From the NCBI GenBank assembly GCA_964637365.1, contig CAZWWH010000009.1, positions 1-64,000 on the forward strand: a stretch of 64,000 bases of DNA. Reading direction: 5' to 3'. The notes beneath the pieces are model-generated. The model was given only the letters and a program-made list of their open reading frames with translations, did not search any database and was not told the DNA's origin. This document shows positions 52,477 to 61,314 of this stretch, piece after piece. Position 1 is the stretch's first letter, and each line of letters begins with the position of its first letter. This DNA comes from Cryptoclostridium sp964637365 (GTDB lineage: Bacteria > Bacillota > Dehalobacteriia > UBA7702). The position numbers were made by a program, and so were the translations under genes.

Positions 52477-52828
52477 GACCATCAAAGGACTGAAGCTGAT
52501 CGTCACCATTGTGAATCGCGGCAAAGGCAAAACGATTATTGAAGCTTACCGGCAACATGGCGTAACCTACCATCTCACCTGTCTGGGACGGGGTACCGCC
52601 AAAACGGAACTTTTGGAATATTTAGGACTTGGGCAGAAAGAACGCGACATCGTATTATCCATCGCGGAGTACGATGAGGTGCCCCCTATTATGAATATGC
52701 TCAATGAGGAATTGGATTTCAGAGAACCGGGCCACGGCATCGCCTTCACGATTCCCCTGGCCAGCGTAGGCGGCCCGACGACGCTAAAATACTTCATGGG
52801 AATGTTTGATAAAGGAGAAGGAAAATGA
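52469..52828 (+). CDS. PII family signalling protein (first copy)
   Basis: A 119-residue ferredoxin-like alpha/beta protein of the PII superfamily (KLIVTIVNRGKGKTIIEAYRQHGVTYHLTCLGRGTA at 8-43). The T-loop region is short and lacks the uridylylated Tyr of GlnB. The central GLGQKERDIVLSIAEYDEV and terminal GHGIAFTIPLASVGG match the DUF1538-linked PII group. AGGAGG at 52454-52459 sets ATG 52469. It overlaps the next PII gene by 4 bases. Confidence 0.85.
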   Translation: MSETIKGLKLIVTIVNRGKGKTIIEAYRQHGVTYHLTCLGRGTAKTELLEYLGLGQKERDIVLSIAEYDEVPPIMNMLNEELDFREPGHGIAFTIPLASVGGPTTLKYFMGMFDKGEGK

Positions 52829-53166
52829 CACGAAATTTCGACTTGATTTTAACCATTGTCAATAAAGGTTTCGCGGAACAGGCCATGGAGGCGGCCAAAA
52901 AAGCCGGCGCCCAAGGCGGCACCATTATTTCCGCCAGAGGGTCCGGTATTCATGAAGCGGAAAGATTTTTCGGCTTTAGCATCCAGCCTGAAAAAGACAT
53001 CGTTTTGATTCTGATAAAGCATCAGGAAAAGAGCGCCATTATGAAGGCCATTACCCAGGGCGCAGGATTAACTACGGAGGGCAAGGGGCTGTCCTTTTCC
53101 CTCCCCGTTGATGATGTGGCGGGCATCGTCCATATGATGAGCGAGACCAAAGAAATCGAACCATAA
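52825..53166 (+). CDS. PII family signalling protein (second copy)
   Basis: A 113-residue PII-like protein, divergent from the first copy. FDLILTIVNKGFAEQAMEAAKKAGAQGGTIISARGSG forms the first half; the second ends in GKGLSFSLPVDDVAGI. RGSG in place of a full T-loop tip is typical of the DUF1538-associated subgroup. The two PII proteins may form mixed trimers that contact the membrane partner. A strong terminator follows. Confidence 0.85.
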   Translation: MTRNFDLILTIVNKGFAEQAMEAAKKAGAQGGTIISARGSGIHEAERFFGFSIQPEKDIVLILIKHQEKSAIMKAITQGAGLTTEGKGLSFSLPVDDVAGIVHMMSETKEIEP

Positions 53167-53168
53167 GC

Positions 53169-53203
53169 AAAAGGAGTGGCTAACAAAGTAAGCCACTCCT
53201 TTT
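53169..53203. terminator. bidirectional terminator between the PII operon and adh
   Basis: AAAAGGAGTGGCT and AGCCACTCCTTTT form a perfect 13-base-pair stem with a 9-base loop. Confidence 0.88.
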
Positions 53204-53214
53204 CATTTCGATTC

Positions 53215-54372
53215 TTATTTTCCGTTGTAAGCTTTTTGATAAATCGCGATAATCTGCTCTTTGGTGGCAATGCGGGGATTGGTGAGACAGCAGGCGTCCT
53301 TTTGCGCGTGATCAGCCATAATGGAAAAATCCTCGGGCTTGACGCCCAATTCCTTTAAACTTGCGGGAATCTCCAGCTGGAGGCAAAGGCTTTCAATGGC
53401 ATCGATGGCTTTCACGGCTCCCTCCCGAACCGATAATCCTTCAATATTTTCGCCAAGGGCCACAGCGATATCACAAAAGCGCTCCATTTGGGCCACCAAA
53501 TTAAATTCACAGACATAAGGGAGCAGAATGGCGTTGCATACACCGTGGGGGAGGTCATAAATGCCACCAAGCTGATGAGCCATGGCGTGAACATAGCCTA
53601 AAGAGGCATTGTTAAAGGCCATACCGGCCAAATACTGGGCATAGGCCATTTGGGTTCTGGCCTCCATGTCCCTGCCGTTGGCAAAGGCTTTGGGCAGATA
53701 TTCCCCAATCACGGTCATGGCTTTTAAGGCGGCACAATCCGTCAGGGGATTGGCCGCAGTGGAAACATAGGCTTCTACCGCATGGGTCAAGGCGTCCATT
53801 CCTGTGGCGGCAGTGAGGGACTGAGGCATTCCCACCATGAATTCGGGATCATTGATGGCGGCCAGCGGCGTAGTGCGCCAATCGATGATAGCCATTTTTA
53901 CGTGGCGCTCCGTATCGGTGATAATGGCAAACCTTGTCATTTCCGCAGCAGTGCCGGCGGTAGTGTTGATGGCAATCATGGGAATCATCTCATTGTTCGA
54001 CCGGTCTACGCCTTCAAAGTCCTTAATTTCACCACCGTTAGAAACGACCAAGCCGATGGCCTTGGCACAGTCATGAGGGGAACCGCCGCCTAAGGAAATC
54101 AGACCATCACATTTTTGTTTTTGATAATATTCCACCCCCTTAACCACGGTTTTATCGGTGGGATTCGGTTCCACGGCGTCAAATACCACGGAATCCAATT
54201 GGACTTTTTTGAGAATCTCCTGAATACGTTCGCTCATGCCAAGGGAAACAAGAACCTTATCTGTGACGATCATTGGCTTTTTTAATCCAAAACTCTGGGC
54301 AAGGCTTCCCAACTCTTCGATGCAACCGGGCCCAAACAGGCTGCGGTTCGGCGTAAAATAGTAAACAGTCAT
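53215..54372 (-). CDS. iron-containing alcohol dehydrogenase
   Basis: A 385-residue group III dehydrogenase. The NAD(P)-binding GGGSPHDCAKAIG is near residues 97-109. The iron ligands fit the Asp and His residues in the region DALTHAVEAY and the later HAMAHQLGG and LPHGVCNAILLP. It reduces an aldehyde to the alcohol or the reverse. It is the second gene of an operon with the aldehyde dehydrogenase, 12 bases downstream of that gene's stop. Confidence 0.92.
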   Translation of the reverse strand: MTVYYFTPNRSLFGPGCIEELGSLAQSFGLKKPMIVTDKVLVSLGMSERIQEILKKVQLDSVVFDAVEPNPTDKTVVKGVEYYQKQKCDGLISLGGGSPHDCAKAIGLVVSNGGEIKDFEGVDRSNNEMIPMIAINTTAGTAAEMTRFAIITDTERHVKMAIIDWRTTPLAAINDPEFMVGMPQSLTAATGMDALTHAVEAYVSTAANPLTDCAALKAMTVIGEYLPKAFANGRDMEARTQMAYAQYLAGMAFNNASLGYVHAMAHQLGGIYDLPHGVCNAILLPYVCEFNLVAQMERFCDIAVALGENIEGLSVREGAVKAIDAIESLCLQLEIPASLKELGVKPEDFSIMADHAQKDACCLTNPRIATKEQIIAIYQKAYNGK

Positions 54373-54384
54373 ATGCGCCCCTCC

Positions 54385-55872
54385 TTAATAATTTTTCGGA
54401 TAAAGTCCGGAGGGACTTTCCGAGATGTTAATCATAATATTTTTCATTTGGGTATAATGTTCCAAAATGACCTTATGGGTTTCTCGCCCAATACCGGATT
54501 CCTTATAACCGCCAAAGGGAGCCCCGGCAGGGATACTGTTGTAGGTATTGACCCACATCCGGCCAGTCTCAATCTCACGGCAGACGCGCAGAGCACGGTT
54601 AATGTCCCGAGTCCATACGGCGCCGCCGAGACCATAGGGATTGTCATTGGCCATGTCGATCACTTCTTCTTCTGTTTTGAATTTGATGACCGAAGCCACC
54701 GGGCCGAAAATTTCTTCTTGTGCGATGCGCATATCATTGGTGACGTCGGTCAATAAAGTAGGACGCATAAAAGCCCCTTTCGCCAAAGGACCTTCGGTAA
54801 GGCGTTCTCCACCACAAACCACCTTAGCCCCTTCTTTCTTGGCAATATCAATGTATTTCAAAATTTTATTTAGATGTCTTTCGTTGATTTGAGCCCCCAT
54901 TTGGGTATCTTCTTCCCAAGGAAGCCCTACTTTGATTGTATTGAAAGCTCCAACTGCTTCCTCAACAAAGCGGTCATAAATATCTTCATGAACGAAAACA
55001 CGGGAACCGGCGCAGCAAACCTGACCTTGATTAAAAAGAATCCCCAACTGTAAGCCATCCACAGCCATTTCCCATTGACAGTCGGGAAAATAAATATTGG
55101 CGGATTTACCCCCCAATTCCAATGTCGCGGGAACAAGACGCTTGGCAGCGGCGGCGGCGACATTGATTCCGATTTCAGTGGAACCTGTAAAGGCCAGCTT
55201 ACGAAAACCGGAATGCTCCAGCATGTACTGGCCGGAACGGGACCCTTTGCCGGTGATGACATTAAACACGCCAGGAGGAAGTACATCGGCAATAAGCCGT
55301 GCCAATTCCAAGACACTCAATGGCGTTTCGCTGGAGGGTTTAAACACGGTACAGCAACCTGCCGCCAGCACCGGCGCTAATTTCCAGGCCGCCATCAGGA
55401 AAGGAAAATTCCAAGGGACAATTTGCCCTACTACACCGATGGGTTCCCTTAAAATCAGACTCAAGGTATTCTCGTCTAGCATGGTGGCAGAGCCTTCTTC
55501 GGTGCGGGCAGCACCGGCAAAATAGCGGAAATGATCCGCCGCTAAAGGCACGTCAACGCTTTTCGTTTCACGAATGGGTTTGCCGTTATCCATACTTTCA
55601 ATCATGGCCAAATGGTCGTTATTCTCATCAATGATATCAGCGATTTTCAATAAATATTCTGCCCGTTCCATAGAAGAAATTTTCTTCCAGGAATGCCAGG
55701 CTTTCCAGGCTGCGGCAACGGCGCTATCCACGTCATCTTTGGTGGCTTCTGCACAGGTAGATAGTAATTCCCCATTGGCCGGAGAAAACGTCTGGAAGGT
55801 ACCTCCATCGGAGGCATCAACCCATTTCCCATCAATTAACATCTTATAATTTTCTTGTGCGTGATTTTTCAT
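54385..55872 (-). CDS. NAD(P)-dependent aldehyde dehydrogenase
   Basis: A 495-residue enzyme of the main ALDH superfamily, close to betaine- and phenylacetaldehyde-type enzymes. The Glu general base is in TLELGGKSANI, the nucleophile Cys in FNQGQVCCAGSRVF, and the Rossmann turn in FTGSTEIG. ATG 55872 has AGGAG eight bases upstream; the open frame before it has no ribosome site. With the iron alcohol dehydrogenase it would connect an alcohol, aldehyde and acid. Confidence 0.92.
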   Translation of the reverse strand: MKNHAQENYKMLIDGKWVDASDGGTFQTFSPANGELLSTCAEATKDDVDSAVAAAWKAWHSWKKISSMERAEYLLKIADIIDENNDHLAMIESMDNGKPIRETKSVDVPLAADHFRYFAGAARTEEGSATMLDENTLSLILREPIGVVGQIVPWNFPFLMAAWKLAPVLAAGCCTVFKPSSETPLSVLELARLIADVLPPGVFNVITGKGSRSGQYMLEHSGFRKLAFTGSTEIGINVAAAAAKRLVPATLELGGKSANIYFPDCQWEMAVDGLQLGILFNQGQVCCAGSRVFVHEDIYDRFVEEAVGAFNTIKVGLPWEEDTQMGAQINERHLNKILKYIDIAKKEGAKVVCGGERLTEGPLAKGAFMRPTLLTDVTNDMRIAQEEIFGPVASVIKFKTEEEVIDMANDNPYGLGGAVWTRDINRALRVCREIETGRMWVNTYNSIPAGAPFGGYKESGIGRETHKVILEHYTQMKNIMINISESPSGLYPKNY

Positions 55873-56015
55873 AAAAGACTCCTTTCGATTCCCCAAACAT
55901 TCTGATATTTTATGGTTTTCTCTATTCTTTGGAGATTCCATCAATTATATTCCCGACAAAAGGACAAAAGAAAAACAGTATCTGCTTCTGAGACACGGTT
56001 TTAGTAAGGTGACAT

Positions 56016-57161
56016 TTATCCAAAAATTTTTTGAGCCTTTGCCATATTTTCCGCAATAGAAACGGAAAAAGGACATCGTTCCTCACAGGAAAGACAGGCG
56101 ACACAGTCGTTGGCGTTTTTCTTTAAAGCGTCGTAATGGTCTCGCACTGTAGCGGTGACTTCCCCTGCCACCAAAGCGATATCCAAATACTTGGTCACAG
56201 CGGCGATGTTGATTTCCTCCGGACAGGGCTGGCAATGATTGCAATACATACAATGGCCATCAGCTATGATATTCTGCCCCTTTTGGAAAACATGTCCGTA
56301 TCTGCGATCTTCCTTCGATGTGTCAAAATAAGCCATGGCAGCTGTTAATTCTTCTTTGTTTTTGCAGCCCAAAATCACCGAGGACACGGCAGGACGATCC
56401 AGTCCGTATTGAATGCACTGAGGAACCGTCAAAGCTGCACCAAAAGGAGAAGTGTTGTCCGCCAGGAGTGTTCCGGCCCCCAAAGACTTCATCACAGTGA
56501 TGGCAGTGCCGCATTCCTCACAAAGGGCATATAACTTCTGGCGCAGCGGATCGATCCTCATCCCCTCAGAGCCAAAGCCTTCATGCTCCTTTAAAGTGAA
56601 TATGTCTGCTTCCGGGCTGGCCAGGTCATAGGCAGGATTGATACTGAACATCAAAACATCAATGAGTCCCGTCTCTACAGCTTTTCGAGCCGTAACAGGG
56701 TTATGGGATCCCATGCCAATGGATTTGATCACGCCGTCAGCTTTCAGTTTTTGGACGTACTCAATGATATCGCTGTGGAACACATCGTTAAAATCATTTT
56801 CACTGTCGACAAAATAGAGCATCCCCACATCGATATAATCGCGGTCAAGGCTCTTCCTCAGAGCGTCGAAAGAGGCCTGAGTTTCTTTTAGGTCTCGGGT
56901 ACGAACGGTATTGCCTTGCTCCTCTTTTGTGCCGATATGCCCCTGGATCACAAAATCCTCCCGATATTCCTTAATACCCTGTCCAATGGCGTCTCTCAGC
57001 CAGGTTTGCGCCATATAGATATCAATGAGGTTCATGCCATAATCATGGCCCAGGTGAACTAAATCCACAATTTCTTCGGGTTTCATATGATTCATAGGTA
57101 CGCCGCCAAGGCCAAGGCAACTGACCTTTTGGCCGCTTTTACCTAAGTTTCGATAGAGCAT
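56016..57161 (-). CDS. aldo/keto reductase-like protein with C-terminal 2x[4Fe-4S] domain
   Basis: A 381-residue protein. Residues 1-270 follow the AKR barrel (GLGGVPMNHM, ETGLIDVLMFSINPAYD, LGCKNKEEL). The C-terminal domain has two cluster motifs, CMYCNHCQPCP and CVACLSCEERCP. At the AKR tetrad positions the sequence reads DIYMAQTW and VIQGHIG, so the usual Tyr and Lys are not evident. It may use a flavin or the iron-sulfur clusters for chemistry, or a different substrate. The family occurs in acetogens and other anaerobes. Confidence 0.85.
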   Translation of the reverse strand: MLYRNLGKSGQKVSCLGLGGVPMNHMKPEEIVDLVHLGHDYGMNLIDIYMAQTWLRDAIGQGIKEYREDFVIQGHIGTKEEQGNTVRTRDLKETQASFDALRKSLDRDYIDVGMLYFVDSENDFNDVFHSDIIEYVQKLKADGVIKSIGMGSHNPVTARKAVETGLIDVLMFSINPAYDLASPEADIFTLKEHEGFGSEGMRIDPLRQKLYALCEECGTAITVMKSLGAGTLLADNTSPFGAALTVPQCIQYGLDRPAVSSVILGCKNKEELTAAMAYFDTSKEDRRYGHVFQKGQNIIADGHCMYCNHCQPCPEEINIAAVTKYLDIALVAGEVTATVRDHYDALKKNANDCVACLSCEERCPFSVSIAENMAKAQKIFG

Positions 57162-57233
57162 CTTATTTTACCCCCTTTTTGCTTTTGGCATAATTCCATA
57201 TTATAACAAATCCCATCAAAAAGCAAGTAAAAA

Positions 57234-57252
57234 GCCTGTCAAAAAGACAGGC
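57234..57252 (-). terminator. terminator after mnmA
   Basis: GCCTGTC and GACAGGC form a 7-base-pair stem with a 5-base loop; on the minus strand TTTTT follows. Confidence 0.75.
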
Positions 57253-57302
57253 CTTTGATGTTCAAAATCCCAATTTCCCAAATATACAAACGCCTTGAAA
57301 AA

Positions 57303-58349
57303 TTACATTTTATCAAAGGGACGTTCAATGGAGCCGCCGCCTAAAAGTACATCTCCGTCATAAAATACAGCGTATTGTCCGGGGGTGATGGATTTTTGCG
57401 GTTCGTCGAAAATCACTTCCGCTTGGGCATTTCCTACAGGACGCACCAAAGCCGGAACAGGATTACTGAGATAGCGAATTTTCACCTCGGCCCGAAATTC
57501 CTCTTGGCCATAGCCTTCGGCCAAATAATTGACAAAACTAGCCTTGAGTCCCTGATGATACAATTCACCTTCCTCACCGAGGTAGACGGCGTTTTTTTCA
57601 TAGTCCAAACCTGTGACGTAAACGGGCTTGCCAAAAGCAATGCCGATACCACGCCTCTGGCCAATGGTATAAAACGGAAGCCCCTTGTGAGTACCTAAAC
57701 GATTACCGTCTCTATCCAAAAAGTCTCCCTCACGAAACTGCCACGGATACTGAGCCATCACCGCGCGGTAATCGTCGTTGGGAATAAAACAGATTTCCTG
57801 ACTATCCCCTTTTTCCGCCACAGGCAAACCAATGCTACGGGCAATCTCCCGAATTTTAGGCTTACTATATTCCCCCAAAGGAAAAACAAAACGGGGAATA
57901 TCCCCACGGTACAGCTGGCAAAGCACATAACTTTGATCTTTTCGGAGGTTTGTGGCCTTTTTGATGAGGCCGTTTTCCACACGGACATAATGCCCCGTGG
58001 CCACCTTTTGAATCCCCAAACGGTCGGCACAGGCCAAAAGCTTTGGAAATTTCATCACCTGGTTGCAATAGACACAGGGATTGGGAGTAAGGCCGGCCGC
58101 ATATTGACGTACGAAATAGCCCATAACGGTCTTTTCAAATTCAAAACGGATATCCTCCACTTCATGGGGAATGCCGAAGAAATCAGCCACCTTTTTGGCG
58201 TCCCCAGCCACAGTGGCACGATCCACCTCACTGCCACAGGTCAAAAAGGTATAACCATATACCTCATAACCTTGTTCTCGTAAAAGATGTACCGTTACAG
58301 CAGAATCCACACCACCGCTTAAAGCCACCAAAATTTTTTCCTTTGTCAT
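57303..58349 (-). CDS. mnmA: tRNA-specific 2-thiouridylase MnmA
   Basis: A 348-residue PP-loop enzyme that thiolates U34 of tRNA-Lys, -Glu and -Gln. The ATP PP-loop is LSGGVDSAV (residues 9-17). The catalytic cysteines are in PNPCVYCN (near 93) and SQEICFIP (near 191). The last third is the beta-barrel tRNA domain. With the MnmM-like gene in this window it covers two steps of the same wobble modification. It directly precedes rarA by 1 base, as in other Firmicutes. Confidence 0.95.
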   Translation of the reverse strand: MTKEKILVALSGGVDSAVTVHLLREQGYEVYGYTFLTCGSEVDRATVAGDAKKVADFFGIPHEVEDIRFEFEKTVMGYFVRQYAAGLTPNPCVYCNQVMKFPKLLACADRLGIQKVATGHYVRVENGLIKKATNLRKDQSYVLCQLYRGDIPRFVFPLGEYSKPKIREIARSIGLPVAEKGDSQEICFIPNDDYRAVMAQYPWQFREGDFLDRDGNRLGTHKGLPFYTIGQRRGIGIAFGKPVYVTGLDYEKNAVYLGEEGELYHQGLKASFVNYLAEGYGQEEFRAEVKIRYLSNPVPALVRPVGNAQAEVIFDEPQKSITPGQYAVFYDGDVLLGGGSIERPFDKM

Positions 58350-58350
58350 G

Positions 58351-59670
58351 TCAACACTTCCAATTCTTGATTTTTTCCAGCCATTCTTTAATTCGGCTTT
58401 CTCTGCCGTTTTCCGTGGGTCGGTAGTAGGTTTTATCCTTCAAACGGTCGGGCAAATACTGCTGTTTCACCAGTCCGTAGGGAAAATTGTGGGGATAAAG
58501 ATAGCCCTTACCATGGCCCAACCCCTTTTTTACACCACTATGGTGCGCATCCCGCAAATGGTTGGGCACCTCTCCGACATCCTCTTTGCCTACATCGGCC
58601 AGAGCTTCGTCAATGGCAGTAATCACCGCATTGCTTTTAGGAGCTAGAGCAACATAAATGGCGGCCTCAGCCAGGGGAATCCGAGCCTCCGGCAAACCGA
58701 TCACACGTAAGGCTTGAAAAGCGGAGGTGGCCACCACCAAAGCTTGGGGGTCTGCCATGCCCACATCCTCGGCAGCACAAATCATGATGCGCCGTGCCAC
58801 AAATTCCATATCCTCACCAGCTGCAATCATCCTTGCCAGCCAATGGACAGCGGCGTCAGGATCTGAACCTCTCATACTCTTGATAAAAGCGGAAATCACG
58901 TCATAATGATTATCCCCGTCCTTATCATAACGCACCTGTTTCTTCTGGATAGCGTCCTCAATATCAGGAATGGAGAGACGAATTGTTCCATCCTCCGCAG
59001 GAATCGATACAGCCACTACCGTTTCCAGAGCATTCAAAGCCACTCTGGCATCACCGCAGCTCAAAACAGCAAGAGCGTTGAGTTCTTCATCACCGTAAAC
59101 CACCGACTTATTCCCCAAGCCGCGTTCTTTGTTTTCCAATGCCCGAATCAGAATGTTTTTAATATCCTCGGTATTCAAAGGTTCCAACTCATAAACACGG
59201 GCCCTGGACAAGAGGGCCTTATTTACCTCAAAATAAGGATTCTCCGTGGTAGCGCCGATAAAAGTAATAATGCCGTTTTCTACGGCAGGAAGTAAGGCAT
59301 CCTGCTGCGTTTTGTTAAAGCGATGGATTTCGTCAATAAACAAAATTGTCTTCTTTTCATAATAGCGGAGCTGCTCCGTGGCCTCCTCAACCACCTTCAT
59401 AATGTCAGCTTTCCCGGCACGGATAGCGCTCATTGGCACAAAACAGGCGGCAGTTGTTTTGGCAATAATCTCTGCCAAAGTAGTTTTCCCCGCACCGGGA
59501 GGGCCATAAAAAATCAAGGAACCAATTTTGTCATGTTCAATGGCCCTACGAAGCAAAGAGCCGGAGCCTAAGATTTTCTGCTGGCCGACATATTCATATA
59601 AACTTTGCGGACGCATTCTGGCAGCCAAAGGTGCTGTCGTCAAAAAGTCGCTTTGAAATAAATCATCCAT
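58351..59670 (-). CDS. rarA: replication-associated recombination protein RarA (MgsA)
   Basis: A 439-residue AAA+ ATPase acting at stalled replication forks. Walker A is GPPGAGKTT (near residues 55-63), Walker B is LFIDEIHRFNKTQQD, sensor 1 is IGATTENP and the Arg finger lies in LLSRARVYEL. The C-terminal tetramerisation and MgsA domains follow. GAGGATA precedes ATG 59670. It is B. subtilis yrvN in the same context. Confidence 0.95.
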   Translation of the reverse strand: MDDLFQSDFLTTAPLAARMRPQSLYEYVGQQKILGSGSLLRRAIEHDKIGSLIFYGPPGAGKTTLAEIIAKTTAACFVPMSAIRAGKADIMKVVEEATEQLRYYEKKTILFIDEIHRFNKTQQDALLPAVENGIITFIGATTENPYFEVNKALLSRARVYELEPLNTEDIKNILIRALENKERGLGNKSVVYGDEELNALAVLSCGDARVALNALETVVAVSIPAEDGTIRLSIPDIEDAIQKKQVRYDKDGDNHYDVISAFIKSMRGSDPDAAVHWLARMIAAGEDMEFVARRIMICAAEDVGMADPQALVVATSAFQALRVIGLPEARIPLAEAAIYVALAPKSNAVITAIDEALADVGKEDVGEVPNHLRDAHHSGVKKGLGHGKGYLYPHNFPYGLVKQQYLPDRLKDKTYYRPTENGRESRIKEWLEKIKNWKC

Positions 59671-59682
59671 GGTATATCCTCA

Positions 59683-59713
59683 AAAAAGCCGGACAGACTT
59701 GATCCGGCTTTTT
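59683..59713. terminator. terminator between trxA and rarA
   Basis: AAAAAGCCGGA and TCCGGCTTTTT form a perfect 11-base-pair stem with a 9-base loop, working mainly for trxA on the minus strand. Confidence 0.85.
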
Positions 59714-59731
59714 CGTTTCTTTTTTAGTCGT

Positions 59732-60055
59732 TTAGATATTGCGGTTTAAAATCGAGGCCAATTCTTCCTTGCTGTGATAGCCCACAATACGTTCGGCTTC
59801 CTTACCGTTTTTGAACAATACCAAGGTAGGAATATTCATGACACCGTAAGCCGAGGCCACGGCGGAATTATCATCAACATTGACCTTTCCCACTTTGATT
59901 TTTCCATCAAAGGCGGTAGCGATTTCATCCACCACAGGTGAAATCATTTTGCAGGGGCCGCACCAGGCTGCCCAAAAATCCACAAGAACCGGGGTATCAT
60001 CGCCAATAAAGGCGTCGAAATTATCTTGCTGTAAAGCAACAACTGCGTCAGACAT
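59732..60055 (-). CDS. trxA: thioredoxin
   Basis: A 107-residue thioredoxin with the redox active site WCGPC near residues 30-34 and the cis-Pro loop MNIPTLVLF near 72. AGGAGGT seven bases before ATG 60055 excludes the upstream start. The gene is an insertion relative to the B. subtilis tcdA-rarA order. Confidence 0.96.
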   Translation of the reverse strand: MSDAVVALQQDNFDAFIGDDTPVLVDFWAAWCGPCKMISPVVDEIATAFDGKIKVGKVNVDDNSAVASAYGVMNIPTLVLFKNGKEAERIVGYHSKEELASILNRNI

Positions 60056-60156
60056 GGTATTACCTCCTAAAAACCAATTTGATACATAAATCATACCATA
60101 AAAAACATGGCAATGATTGCAATGATTTATGTTATTTTTATCAAAAACCGTTGTTT

Positions 60157-60864
60157 TTACTCAGATTCCATAATTTTTCTTACGATGTGGGAAGCGATCA
60201 AAATTCCTGCTGCCGGCGGTACCAAGGCGGAACTGGCAGGTACAGGGCGTCCCTGATCCATCAAAGGACTTTTGCTAGGATGTTCATCGGAATAAACTAC
60301 CTCTACCCCACATTCAATACCGATTTCCCGCAATTTCTTCCGCACGGAGCGACAAAGAGGGCAAACTGAGGTTTTTGAAATATCGGCGATTTTTAGACGA
60401 GAGGGATCCAACTTATTACCGGTACCCATTGAGGAAATCAAAGGAATCCCTTTGATTTCGCCATAGGAAATCAAGGCAATTTTGGCTGGTACATCATCAA
60501 TAGCATCTGCGATATAGTCATAATCCTCCTGGAAAAAGGCGTCGAGATTCTGGGGGTCTACCTTCTCCGCTATCACATTGACATGACATTGGGGGTTGAT
60601 GTCTAAAATCCGTTCTGCCATTACGGCAGCTTTCAGTTCCCCAACTGTAGAAGTTAAAGCATGAATTTGACGGTTAATATTATGGATGGCGATATCATCG
60701 AAATCCACTAATGTGATGGTGCCGATACCACAGCGAGCCAAGGACTCCGCGATAAAGGAGCCCACGCCGCCCACGCCGAAAATGATGACTTTACTGTTTT
60801 TCAGGCGGGAAAAGCCGGCCTCCCCCACAAGAGAAGAAAATCTCATAAATCGCTGGTCTACCAT
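60157..60864 (-). CDS. tcdA: tRNA threonylcarbamoyladenosine dehydratase TcdA
   Basis: A 235-residue E1/ThiF-like ATPase that cyclises t6A to ct6A in tRNA. The nucleotide loop is FGVGGVGSFIAESLARCGIG, with DFDDIAIHNINRQIHA after it and a TSVCPLCRSVRK cysteine region near 175. ATG 60864 starts MVDQRFMRF with AGGATGAG upstream; the longer open frame runs through the 6S RNA gene and is not coding. It equals B. subtilis yrvM, next to the 6S gene. Confidence 0.92.
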   Translation of the reverse strand: MVDQRFMRFSSLVGEAGFSRLKNSKVIIFGVGGVGSFIAESLARCGIGTITLVDFDDIAIHNINRQIHALTSTVGELKAAVMAERILDINPQCHVNVIAEKVDPQNLDAFFQEDYDYIADAIDDVPAKIALISYGEIKGIPLISSMGTGNKLDPSRLKIADISKTSVCPLCRSVRKKLREIGIECGVEVVYSDEHPSKSPLMDQGRPVPASSALVPPAAGILIASHIVRKIMESE

Positions 60865-60911
60865 GTTCTCATCCTTTTTCCATAGTTCTATTATTATCAG
60901 ATATTTGTTTA

Positions 60912-61099
60912 TAAAGCAAACATCCCCACATTTGCCGTGTACCTTGTTTTGCTCCCTGCACATAGGCAGGTGGGTATCCTCCTTCCTGCTTTCCAAGTCC
61001 CCGACGAAGGGGGCATATGGGCCACAAGAAGAGCCGGATTCCCATAGAAGTGGTGTAGGTTCAAAACTCGGTTAACACGAACAACGCAGGGATTGATTG
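60912..61099 (-). ncRNA. ssrS: 6S RNA (SsrS/BsrA)
   Basis: Reading the minus strand, a transcript of about 150-188 bases has ends pairing as TCCCTGC (61087-61093) with GCAGGGA (60953-60959). The interior holds AAAGCAGGAAGG...ACCCACCTGC and a CCCC/GGGG hairpin typical of Firmicutes 6S RNA, with a central bubble. Its own promoter lies just upstream and GCAAAT...TTTGC with TTTAT (60916-60935) may end it. The position between aspS and yrvM/tcdA is that of bsrA in B. subtilis. 6S RNA binds sigma-A RNA polymerase in place of promoter DNA. Confidence 0.85.
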
Positions 61100-61105
61100 C
61101 TTAGA

Positions 61106-61134
61106 GTATACTACATTATGGCGCGAATTGCAAG
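61106..61134 (-). promoter_or_regulatory. promoter of 6S RNA
   Basis: On the minus strand TTGCAA (61129-61134) and TATACT (61106-61111) are spaced by 17 bases. Start of transcription is expected near 61099. Confidence 0.75.
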
Positions 61135-61261
61135 AACAATCAGTCACCAAAATTTAGTATGTCAAAAAAATTCCGGGTAATGCCCTCAAATTTTTTCCAT
61201 AACATAAAATTCATCCTTTATCTGGCAACCTTATCCATTTTGATATTAAAACACCAAAAAT

Positions 61262-61292
61262 TTCAGGCACGGTGATGCATACCGTGCCTGAA
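61262..61292 (-). terminator. terminator of hisS-aspS
   Basis: TTCAGGCACGGT and ACCGTGCCTGAA form a perfect 12-base-pair stem with a 7-base loop, followed on the minus strand by ATTTTTGG. Sequence between 61140 and 61260 is AT-rich and shows nothing else. Confidence 0.85.
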
Positions 61293-61314
61293 CAAGATCC
61301 GTATTTTGGATTTT

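Noticed and set aside
60865..60996. Longer N-terminus for TcdA
   Set aside because: The extension would run through the 3' arm and terminator region of 6S RNA; ATG 60864 has a ribosome site and matches the family start.
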